This document shows, piece after piece, positions 33,302-41,700 of a stretch of 42,027 nt of DNA. Position 1 is the stretch's first letter; every line of letters begins with the position of its first letter. Source of the DNA: JAISGQ01 sp964500965 (GTDB lineage Bacteria; Bacillota; Clostridia; Oscillospirales; Acutalibacteraceae); contig CAZCQZ010000014.1 of the NCBI GenBank assembly GCA_964500965.1, positions 1 to 42,027 on the forward strand, written 5' to 3'. Position numbers and translations under genes: made by a program. The notes beneath the pieces are model-generated. The model was not told where the DNA came from. It was given only the letters and a program-made list of their open reading frames with translations, and searched no databases.

Positions 33302-35872
33302 TTAAATATTCGACAAATCGGAAAGAGTGGTTTTCGGAGCGTTGTTTTTCATTTCATCGAGAGCCTCGGCAATTTTTGCATTGACAGAATCGACTTCCTT
33401 TTCAAATTCCCGTGAGGACGTCCTCAAAACTCCCGAACGTATGGAGGAAAGCTGTATCATTCGGTCGGAGGTGACAACGCGCACGTATTCGTTTTTGCCG
33501 ATTTCGGCTATAAGTTTTTCAATGTAATTGTCACCGAGCTCGTTTTCCTTTGTGTAAACGACATGGATATTGTTAAAGTCGAAACGTTCACCCTTGCCGC
33601 CTGCAACGCGGTATGCATCAAAAACGAGAATTACGTTGATTTTTGTAAAGGCACTGTAGTTGCACAGAATGTTCATCAACCTGTCACGAGCGGCATCAAG
33701 ATTGTGTTCGGCAATGGCTTTGAGGTCGTCCCATGCAAATATCACATTGTAACCGTCAACGATAACATATTGCTTTTTGGGCGGTGGCAATTCAAATTCC
33801 GTCTGTTTAATATCGGCTTTGACCGGTGGTCTGTAAAGGTTATATTTGGAGGATTTACCGAACTCACGTTCCATTATTGCCTGTAATTCTTTTTCATCAA
33901 TATCATATGTGCGGTGTCCTGCAAATGGAGCTGTTGCCCTGTTCTTTTTCAGACAGCTTTCCAAATGCATATATTCATGCACCTTATCCCACTTGACAAC
34001 AAAGCCGGCTCCGTGGGCGCAGAAAACGGAATCCGGAGGATTATCGGTATCCGCTTCCGGCTGATAGCACATGTCGCAAATAACCTTTTCCGCATTGTGG
34101 CATTCATCGTAGCCGCCGCTTTCGAGAAAAATGCGTCCTCTGCCGCCGGTGTAAGCGGCAACCTCAGCGGCATAGCCGTTCATCAAAATAACCGGTGCTC
34201 TGCCGGTGATAACTGACATTCCGCCGCTTTCGGCAGGCTGATTCATTGTGCCCTTTCTGAGCCTGATATCATTTATTGCTCTGCCGAGTTGTTCAAAGGG
34301 AACTTCAAGTCGGAAGCTGTAATAAGGCTCAAGCAGTACGGACTTTGCCTGCATAAGTCCCTGACGTACCGCGCGATAGGTTGACTGCCGAAAATCTCCG
34401 CCCTCGGTGTGCTTCAGGTGCGCACGTCCTGATTTAAGCGTGATTTTCATATCGGTAATCGGTGAGCCGGTGAGTACTCCCGAATGTTGCTTTTCGTTTA
34501 AATGCATCAGAATAAGTCGCTGCCAGTTGCGGTCGAGAGCGTCTTCACTGCAATCTGTATCAAAAACCAGTCCCTTGCCTCTTGCAAGAGGCTGAAGAAG
34601 TAAATGCACCTCAGCGTAATGTTTGAGCGGCTCGTAGTGACCTACGCCCTCTACGGTATCGGCAATTGTTTCTTTGTACAAAACCGTACCCTCGTCAATT
34701 GTGACTGCGACGTCGAATTTATCGAGAATCAGGCTTTTCAGAATTTCAATCTGTACTTCACCCATTAAGCTGACGTGGATTTCTTTCAGATGTTCATTCC
34801 AGGAGATATGAAGCTGAGGGTCTTCCTCCTCAAGTGTTTTAAGCTTCGGGAGCATGGTCTGGGGGTCAACACCCTCCGGCAATGAGATTCTGTAGCTCAT
34901 AACCGGCTCAAGAACCGGTTTTTCCGATGCGGCTTCGTAACCCAGACCCATGCCGTTACAGGTTGAAAAAAGACCGGTCACGGCGCATACTGCGCCGGCA
35001 CTAACCTCGTCAACGGTAACATATTTTTCACCGGAATAAATTCTTATCTGATTTATCTTTTCTTCTCCGACAGTATCACGGACATGAAGCACACCGCCTG
35101 TGACTTTCAGGTGAGTAAGACGGTCGTTTTTGTCGCGGCTTATCTTGTAAACCTTTGCGCCGAAGCTCTGAGGATATTTCTGAGATATTGTGAATTTATC
35201 AAGTCCTGCCAAAAACTCGTCAACGCCTGTCAGCTTCAAGCCTGAGCCGAAAAAGCACGGGAATGCTTTCCTTGTGAGAATCATTCGTGCGACATCATCG
35301 TCGGGAATTTCACCGTGCTCCAAAAAATATTCGAGGACTGCCTCCGAACACATTGCAAGAGCTTCGTCGCGGATTGACCTTTGTTCGCTGAAATTCACGC
35401 ATTTTTCCGAAAGCTCCTTTTGAAGCTCGGTCATCAGCTCGTCGCTGCTGTGCCGTGCAAAGTCCATTTTTGTAACGAAAATAAAAGTCGGAATATTGTA
35501 AATTTCCAAAAGCTTCCAGAGAGTGCGTGTGTGAGCCTGTACACCGTCAATACCGCTTATGACCAGTATCGCATAATCAAGCACCTGCAAAACACGTTCG
35601 GTTTCCGCCGAAAAGTCAACGTGACCGGGAGTGTCCAGCAGAAAAAGCTCGGTGCTGCCGATGTCAATAACCGCCTGACTTGTAAATATTGTTATCCCCC
35701 GTTCACGTTCAAGCCTGTGAGTGTCGAGGGCGGTATTGCCGTTATCAACTCTGCCGAGAGCGCGTGATTTACCGGCTCTGTACAGCATGGCTTCAGCGAG
35801 AGTTGTTTTGCCGGCGTCCACATGAGCCAGTAAAGCCGCACAGCATTTTTCCCTGTTTGTTTGTCCGGACAC
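33302..35872 (-). CDS. TetM/EF-G-like ribosome GTPase fused to a Rae1/YacP-type NYN nuclease domain
   Basis: 856 residues. I chose the GTG at 35872: AAGAGGG lies 8 bases upstream and the protein then starts just before the G1 motif, as in TetM; an ATG at 36016 is in frame but has no support. The GTPase part is about 10-640: AHVDAGKTT (16-24), RERGITI, DTPGH, TKMD, and EF-G-like domains III-V. A short Cys-containing linker (CDMC) follows. Residues about 699-830 are a NYN domain like Rae1/YacP: IVDGYNVIF, LVFDAYR, GDNYIEKL and TSDR supply the acidic catalytic residues. Rae1 cuts mRNA in the ribosomal A site. The fusion suggests a ribosome-guided mRNA endonuclease; tetracycline protection is possible but unproven. 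tmRNA lies 273 bases upstream. Confidence 0.88.
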   Translation of the reverse strand: MSGQTNREKCCAALLAHVDAGKTTLAEAMLYRAGKSRALGRVDNGNTALDTHRLERERGITIFTSQAVIDIGSTELFLLDTPGHVDFSAETERVLQVLDYAILVISGIDGVQAHTRTLWKLLEIYNIPTFIFVTKMDFARHSSDELMTELQKELSEKCVNFSEQRSIRDEALAMCSEAVLEYFLEHGEIPDDDVARMILTRKAFPCFFGSGLKLTGVDEFLAGLDKFTISQKYPQSFGAKVYKISRDKNDRLTHLKVTGGVLHVRDTVGEEKINQIRIYSGEKYVTVDEVSAGAVCAVTGLFSTCNGMGLGYEAASEKPVLEPVMSYRISLPEGVDPQTMLPKLKTLEEEDPQLHISWNEHLKEIHVSLMGEVQIEILKSLILDKFDVAVTIDEGTVLYKETIADTVEGVGHYEPLKHYAEVHLLLQPLARGKGLVFDTDCSEDALDRNWQRLILMHLNEKQHSGVLTGSPITDMKITLKSGRAHLKHTEGGDFRQSTYRAVRQGLMQAKSVLLEPYYSFRLEVPFEQLGRAINDIRLRKGTMNQPAESGGMSVITGRAPVILMNGYAAEVAAYTGGRGRIFLESGGYDECHNAEKVICDMCYQPEADTDNPPDSVFCAHGAGFVVKWDKVHEYMHLESCLKKNRATAPFAGHRTYDIDEKELQAIMEREFGKSSKYNLYRPPVKADIKQTEFELPPPKKQYVIVDGYNVIFAWDDLKAIAEHNLDAARDRLMNILCNYSAFTKINVILVFDAYRVAGGKGERFDFNNIHVVYTKENELGDNYIEKLIAEIGKNEYVRVVTSDRMIQLSSIRSGVLRTSSREFEKEVDSVNAKIAEALDEMKNNAPKTTLSDLSNI

Positions 35873-35906
35873 GCTAAAATCCCTCTTTTCGTGCAGAATT
35901 ATAAAC

Positions 35907-35934
35907 ATTATAACATATTTTATACTTATTTCAA
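35907..35934 (-). promoter_or_regulatory. Promoter of the GTPase-NYN gene
   Basis: On the minus strand, TTGAAA (35934-35929), a 16-base spacer and TATAAT (35912-35907), giving a leader of about 30 bases. Confidence 0.7.
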
Positions 35935-36054
35935 TTGCTTTGCAAAGCAAAACCGCCTTTTCTCCCGGAATTACTGAAAAACACGGAATGTCAGATACCG
36001 CTGTTAAGCGATGCAAAAAAAGGCGAAGTTATACAAGACGCACTCATATATAAC

Positions 36055-36090
36055 AAAATCCCGTGGAAGAAAATCACTTCCACGGGATTT
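36055..36090 (-). terminator. Terminator of tmRNA
   Basis: 14-bp stem AAATCCCGTGGAAG/CTTCCACGGGATTT around a 7-base loop. On the minus strand it is followed by TTTTGTTAT. It lies 55 bases after the tmRNA 3' end. Confidence 0.8.
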
Positions 36091-36144
36091 ATATTGTCAG
36101 GCAGAACACGTTGAAAAACCAAAAGAGTTCGTACCTGTGTGTTT

Positions 36145-36492
36145 TGGTGGAGGCGACGGGAATCGAACCCGTGTCCGAAAATCACTTACCACAGCTTTCT
36201 CCGAGCGCAGCTTGTCATTTAAGATTCCCCTCACTCAACGCCGACATGCAGGCTTTGAGCTGCGGTAGTCTTTATTGCATGACACAGGTCAAGACGCTCC
36301 TGTGTTCACGTTCACCGCTAAATCACGCCCCAAACAAAGCCGCGGTACTCAATGTCGGGACGGCCGCCTTTAGTTAGGCAGCGACAGCAAGTGTATTGTT
36401 GTCGTTTATTTTTAAGTTTGGACTTTTATAGTGGTGTCCGCCACTGCTCGCTTACTGTGACTTGCAATCCCCGTCGAAGCCTTTACGCCCCC
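36145..36492 (-). ncRNA. ssrA: tmRNA (transfer-messenger RNA), 348 nt
   Basis: Ribosome rescue RNA. The 5' end GGGGGCG pairs with CGCCTCC before the encoded ACCA 3' end. The T-arm has GGGTTCGATTCCC, and the 5' portion carries the conserved GGCTTCGACGGGG. The tag frame ends at a TAA in the middle of the RNA and reads DNNTLAVAA if GAC is the resume codon; the usual GCA is not found at that place. The AAxAA ending of the tag marks tagged proteins for ClpXP-type proteases. A near-perfect promoter and a terminator flank it. Confidence 0.95.
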
Positions 36493-36507
36493 GTAAACTG
36501 CTCGATA

Positions 36508-36536
36508 ATTATAGCACAGCTTGATTTGTCAGTCAA
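36508..36536 (-). promoter_or_regulatory. Promoter of tmRNA
   Basis: On the minus strand, TTGACT (36536-36531), a 17-base spacer and TATAAT (36513-36508), 16 bases before the mature 5' end. Strong sigma-A type, as expected for an abundant RNA. Confidence 0.88.
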
Positions 36537-36577
36537 TACGTGCTTAATACGAAAAAGCCTGCCGCAAAATATTTATA

Positions 36578-37294
36578 TTAACCGGTTTTTTCCAATTCTC
36601 CGCGAAGCTGTTCGACAATACGCTTTTCGAGTCGTGAAATATACGACTGAGAAATATTCAGCATATCCGCGACCTCTTTTTGAGTATGAGCCTCCATGCC
36701 GAAAAGTCCAAAACGCATAGCCATTATGGTACGTTCTCTTTCGCCCAAAGCCGCCACGGCACGGCGTAGTTGAGCACGCTCCGATTCGTTTTCCATATCG
36801 CGGCTTATCAAATCGGGGTCCGAGCCTAATATATCGGAAAGCAGAAGCTCGTTTCCGTCCCAATCGACATTAAGAGGTTCGTCGATTGAAATCTCCATTT
36901 TCATCTGAACATTTTTCCTCAGAAACATCAGTATTTCGTTTTCGATACAGCGCGAAGCGTATGTGGCAAGCTTGATGTTTCGGGAGGGACAAAAGGTATT
37001 AACGGCTTTAATAAGACCGATTGTGCCGATGGATATTAAATCTTCAAGCCCTGCGCCGCTGTTTTCAAACTTTCTTGCAATGTACACCACAAGCCGCAGA
37101 TTGTGAGTGATAAGCGGCTCGCGTGCGCTTTCGTCACCGCTTTCTATGCGTGCGAATATTTTTGCCTCCTCGTCTTTTTCCAGGGGTGGCGGCAGAGTTT
37201 CCGAGCCGTTAATATAATCTATCTGCTTTTCACCGAAAAGCAGACTGTATATTTGCAGGCGCAGACGTTGTACGGTTTCCGTAATTCTGTTCAT
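36578..37294 (-). CDS. sigE: Sporulation sigma factor SigE, mother-cell specific (pro-form)
   Basis: 238 residues, same size as Bacillus pro-sigma-E. The N-terminal ~20 residues are an amphipathic pro-sequence (MNRITETVQRLRLQIYSLLF) removed by SpoIIGA. The following INGSETLPPPL, LRLVVYIARKFENSGAGLED, LISIGTIGLIKAVNTF and ATYASRCIENEILM match region 2 of SigE closely; region 4 ends in KEVADMLNISQSYISRLEKRI with the helix-turn-helix. It directs early mother-cell transcription in endospore formation. It lies 10 bases after spoIIGA, the standard operon. Confidence 0.96.
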   Translation of the reverse strand: MNRITETVQRLRLQIYSLLFGEKQIDYINGSETLPPPLEKDEEAKIFARIESGDESAREPLITHNLRLVVYIARKFENSGAGLEDLISIGTIGLIKAVNTFCPSRNIKLATYASRCIENEILMFLRKNVQMKMEISIDEPLNVDWDGNELLLSDILGSDPDLISRDMENESERAQLRRAVAALGERERTIMAMRFGLFGMEAHTQKEVADMLNISQSYISRLEKRIVEQLRGELEKTG

Positions 37295-37304
37295 CTTTGT
37301 CTCC

Positions 37305-38141
37305 TCAAATTAAAATGTCGGGATTTATCAGTGCCGGAATATCCGACTGTCGGTTTGAAACGGCAATATAAACACAATCGGTACTGCGTTTTTTGCCGTT
37401 GCTTTCCACGGTAATACCGTCGGGCATAAAGCCTTTCAGCAAACCGTCACCGCCAACGCTTGAATACGGAATAATACGTATGCCGCCGGTGAGATTTGAA
37501 ATTGATGCGTCGGACTTAGTAAGCTCATCGGGCAGCAAATGACGTATGCATTTTTCACCGACAACAACTACGGGCAGTCCGGAAAACGGCTCTGTAAGCG
37601 TGTTACCGGTATCAAGCAGAGCGTCAAGAGTGACGGATTTGCCTCTGTTGCTGATTGTGAGCCGACAGACTGAATCCTGTTCGGCTTTTCTTGCGGTAAG
37701 CTTTGAAAACAGCGAAAGCAACATATAGCATACAAGAGTAAGCAGTATGAGATATATCGGTGAAATGTCCAGATAAACCGAAAAGTTTGAAACGGTTATT
37801 CCGCCGATTGACATAATGTTTTTAATGCCGAGCATTGCACCTGCAAAACCGAAAGTTACGGCATTTAAAATAAGTATAACCTTTAAAAACATGCGGCGAC
37901 TTTTGATTTCAAAGGATATTACCGTCATAATTGCGGCGGTGATAATTTTAATAAGTATACTCAGCACAACGGACGGAATGTTAAGCAGAATGGTGCACGA
38001 AGAAAGCGCACCGGCAAGTGCTCCGAGAACAATGCGTGAGTGCACTGCATGACAGGCGGCAAATCTGGCGGTAAGGGTCAGAAGAAGATAGTTAACATAA
38101 AGATTAACTCCTATGAGAACATCGAGATATATTGTCTGCAC
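37305..38141 (-). CDS. spoIIGA: SpoIIGA, membrane-bound aspartic protease that activates pro-SigE
   Basis: 278 residues, GTG start with a perfect GGAGGTGAG 5 bases upstream. Five hydrophobic helices fill residues 1-150. The soluble protease half has the single aspartic motif LDALLDTGNTLTEPFSGLPVV, as in the family, which works as a dimer. It sits at the septal membrane and cleaves the pro-sequence of SigE after a forespore signal (SpoIIR). Operon with sigE, 10 bases apart. A TATAAT lies 25 bases upstream of the GTG and a possible Spo0A box further out. Confidence 0.95.
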   Translation of the reverse strand: MQTIYLDVLIGVNLYVNYLLLTLTARFAACHAVHSRIVLGALAGALSSCTILLNIPSVVLSILIKIITAAIMTVISFEIKSRRMFLKVILILNAVTFGFAGAMLGIKNIMSIGGITVSNFSVYLDISPIYLILLTLVCYMLLSLFSKLTARKAEQDSVCRLTISNRGKSVTLDALLDTGNTLTEPFSGLPVVVVGEKCIRHLLPDELTKSDASISNLTGGIRIIPYSSVGGDGLLKGFMPDGITVESNGKKRSTDCVYIAVSNRQSDIPALINPDILI

Positions 38142-38165
38142 TTATCTCACCTCCGGGACAATGCA

Positions 38166-38233
38166 ATTATAGTCCTGTGAATTTGAAATTCAGGTCGTAA
38201 TAGGGCAGGAGAGACAGAAAATGTTTTGGCGAA
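38166..38233 (-). promoter_or_regulatory. Candidate spoIIGA promoter with a Spo0A box
   Basis: On the minus strand, TATAAT at 38171-38166 without a good -35 at 17 bases, as expected for the Spo0A-dependent spoIIG promoter class. TGGCGAA on the plus strand at 38227-38233 fits the 0A-box pattern TGNCGAA, about 55 bases upstream of the -10. Single short match, so tentative. Confidence 0.35.
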
Positions 38234-38467
38234 AATACCGATGCGGTTTATCGTAAGTGTAAAAACATGGCACATGCTGTCTGTTTGTGAAAGTCGTTCA
38301 ATGACTGCGGCAAAAATCAAGCTATGAATCAAATTATCTTCGCCATGATTGCGTACTTCCGCTTGTAAAACGAATGTATACGGTAGCGATAAATGGTAAA
38401 ATTGCACAAATGTTTAATGACGAATTTGCTCAAATCTCCAAAGTTGTCCCAAAAATTAAAATAATTC

Positions 38468-38496
38468 TTGACATTTGCGGAGCTTTGAAGTAAAAT
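38468..38496 (+). promoter_or_regulatory. Promoter of rpoB
   Basis: TTGACA (38468-38473), a 17-base spacer and TAAAAT (38491-38496). The transcript would start near 38503 and carry a leader of about 230 bases before rpoB. The rest of the 38142-38732 gap holds no gene I can support. Confidence 0.75.
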
Positions 38497-38657
38497 TCAC
38501 AGGCTAATCATAATGGGTTTGTATGCCCCTTTAGAAATTTGCCGGGTTGCGAAAAATCGGCTGAAATTTCAAAAGTTGCCCACAAGCCTGGTTAAGATTA
38601 CTAAAAGTTATTAACATTTACCGTGATATTTCTACGGGAAATAAGTGAAAAATCTGT

Positions 38658-38700
38658 GCCGTCTGCCTTTAACGGTTCGGCTTTTTCGCAGACGTTCGGC
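38658..38700 (+). promoter_or_regulatory. Competing hairpins in the rpoB leader
   Basis: GCCGTCTGC (38658-38666) can pair with GCAGAC...CGGC (38688-38700). Its first four bases can instead pair with CGGC at 38678-38681, just before TTTTT (38682-38686), a short terminator-like form. The two are mutually exclusive, which would fit attenuation of rpoB, but the short form is weak. Confidence 0.3.
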
Positions 38701-38732
38701 TGTTTAATCAGAATGGAGAGTGATGCTTGGTA

Positions 38733-41700
38733 ATGGCTAACATGAAAAAGGTCAAGCAGGGCAGGACAACTCGTATGAGCTTCTCAAAAATCGAGGAGCC
38801 GTTGCAGATGCCCAACCTTATCGAGATTCAGAAAGACTCGTACAAGTGGTTCAGAGAAAAAGGACTTAAAGAAGTACTTAACGATGTCTCCGGTATTACG
38901 GACCATACCGGTAATCTGGTGCTGGATTTCACCGATTACAGAATCGAGGATCAGTCAAAGTACACGGTTGAGGAGTGTAAGCTCCGCGATGCCACCTATT
39001 CCGGCAAGCTGCATGTAACTGCGTTGCTTCGAGACAGAGTAACGGGCAATCAGCGTGAGAAAGAAATTTTCATGGGCGATTTTCCGCTTATGACCGACAG
39101 CGGCACATTTGTTATCAACGGTGCGGAGCGTGTCATTGTTTCTCAGCTCGTTCGTTCCCCCGGTGTTTACTTTGAAATGAACTACGACAAGACCGGAAAG
39201 CCGCTGCTTGCGGCAAAGGTCATACCTAACCGCGGTGCATGGCTTGAATATGAAACCGATGCAAACGATGTATTCTATGTAAGAATAGATAAAAACCGCA
39301 AGCTTCCCATCACCACATTCATCCGTGCTCTCGACCTCAGCTCCAACGCCGATATTATCGACTATTTCGGTGATGACGAGAGAATCAGAGCAACCATCGG
39401 CAAGGATGTCACCGACCACACAGAGGCAGCTGTGATTGAGGTGTTCAAGAAGCTGAAGCAGGGTGAGCCTGCGGCATTTGAAAGCGCAAGGGCTCATATT
39501 AAGGGTCTGTTCTTCGACCCCAAGCACTATGATATTTCCGCAGTCGGAAGATACAAATATAATAAGAAACTGGTTCTGGCAGGAAGAATTATCGGCGGTA
39601 CACTTGCACAGCCGGTTGTCAACCCCTTTACCGGTGAGTTCATAGCCGATGCAGGCGATGTTGTCACACGGGAAATGGCAGATGCCATTGATGCGGCAGG
39701 TGTATTCTCCGTTGTCCTGACCCTTGAGGGCGGCAAGGAGGTCAAGGTGCTTTCCAACGGCATGGTTGACATTACGCCTTATGTTTCCTTTAATGCGGCA
39801 GAGGAATGCAATATTACCGAAAAAGTACGCACGGTAGTGCTCAAGGAGATACTTGATTCCTGCGAAAGCGAGGACGAAATCAAGGAAGCTCTCAGAAACC
39901 GCCGTGACGACCTTATCCCGAAGCACATTATTGTTGACGATATTTTCGCTTCAATCAGCTACATGATATGCCTTGCAAACGGACTGGGCACAACGGACGA
40001 TATAGACCATCTCGGCAACAGACGTATCCGCTCTGTAGGCGAGCTTCTCCAGAATCAGTTCAGAATCGGTTTTTCGCGTCTTGAAAGAACTATTAAAGAG
40101 AGAATGGGTCTTAATGTCGCCAATGATGAGAATGAGGAAATGATAAGCCCGGAAGTGCTTATCAATAACTCAAAGCCCGTGGCGAGTGCGATTAAGGAAT
40201 TTTTGGGACAGTCTCCGCTGTCACAGTTCATGGACCAGACGAACCCCCTTGCAGAGCTGACCCATAAGCGTCGTCTTTCGGCACTCGGCCCCGGCGGTCT
40301 TACAAGAGACCGTGCAAGCTTTGAGGTGCGTGACGTACATTACAGTCACTACGGACGTATGTGTCCTATTGAAACTCCCGAAGGACCGAATATCGGTCTT
40401 ATCTCCTACCTTGCAACCTTTGCAAAGGTAAACCACTTCGGATTTATCGAAGCACCGTACAGAAAGTACGACCATGAGAACAACCGCGTTACCAATGAGG
40501 TTGTTTACATGACCGCCGATGTTGAGGACAATTACATTGTTGCTCAGGCTAACGAGCCTCTTGACGAAAACGGCAGATTTATCAACGCAAAGGTTGTTTG
40601 CCGCCGCAGAGATGAATTTATCGAGGTTGAGCCGTCCAAAGTCGATTATATGGACGTTTCACCTAAGATGGTTGTTTCCGTTGCAACGGCAATGATACCG
40701 TTCCTTGAAAACGACGACGCAAACCGTGCTCTCATGGGCTCCAACATGCAGCGTCAGGCAGTTCCTCTGCTCCGTACACAGGCACCGGTTGTCGGTACGG
40801 GTATGGAGTATAAGGCAGGTACAGATGCCGGCGTATGTGTCCTTGCCAAGAGAGCGGGTACGGTTGAGTATGTCAGCGCAAACATCGTTAAGGTGAGAGC
40901 CGATAACGGTGAGCTTGACGAATACAACATCATTAAATTCATGCGCTCCAACCAGGGCACATGTATAAACCAGATACCCATTGTCAGCACCGGTGACAGG
41001 CTTGAAAAGGGTGACGTAATCGCAGATGGTCCTGCTACAAACGCAGGTGAAATCTCCCTGGGTAAGAATGTTCTTATCGGCTTTATGACATGGGAGGGCT
41101 ACAACTACGAAGACGCCGTTCTTCTTAACGAAAAGATAGTACGTGACGATGTATTTACCTCTGTGCATATAGAGGAATACGATGCGGAAGCAAGAGATAC
41201 CAAGCTCGGACCTGAAGATATTACAAGAGACATACCCAATGTCGGTGAGGACGCGCTGAAAGACCTTGACGAAGACGGTATTATCCGCGTCGGCGCGGAG
41301 GTACACGCAGGCGATATTCTCGTAGGTAAGGTAACTCCCAAGGGAGAAACCGAGCTTACCGCCGAGGAGAGACTGCTCAGAGCCATATTCGGTGAAAAGG
41401 CAAGAGAGGTAAGAGATACCTCCCTGAGAGTTCCCCACGGTGAAAGCGGTATCGTTGTCGATGTACGTGTTTACACCCGTGAAAACGGCGATGATATGAG
41501 CCCCGGTGTAAACAAAATAGTCCGCGTTTACCTTGCTCAAAAGAGAAAGATAAGCGTCGGTGACAAGATGGCAGGTCGTCACGGTAACAAGGGCGTTGTT
41601 TCCAGAATACTTCCCGTTGAGGATATGCCGTTCCTGCCTGACGGTACTCCCCTTGACATTGTTCTTAATCCTCTGGGCGTTCCGTCCCGAATGAATATCG

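Noticed and set aside
36145..36200. Separate tRNA gene on the minus strand
   Set aside because: The T-arm and CCA end belong to tmRNA; there is no anticodon arm next to it, and the matching 5' acceptor strand lies 340 bases away.
38147..38407. Open frame of 86 codons on the minus strand upstream of spoIIGA
   Set aside because: It covers the spoIIGA ribosome site and probable promoter and ends 6 bases before the spoIIGA start; no protein-like pattern.
40200..40310. Rifampicin-resistance mutation in rpoB
   Set aside because: The classic positions carry the usual residues (Asp in FMDQ, His in THKRR, Ser in RLSALGP).
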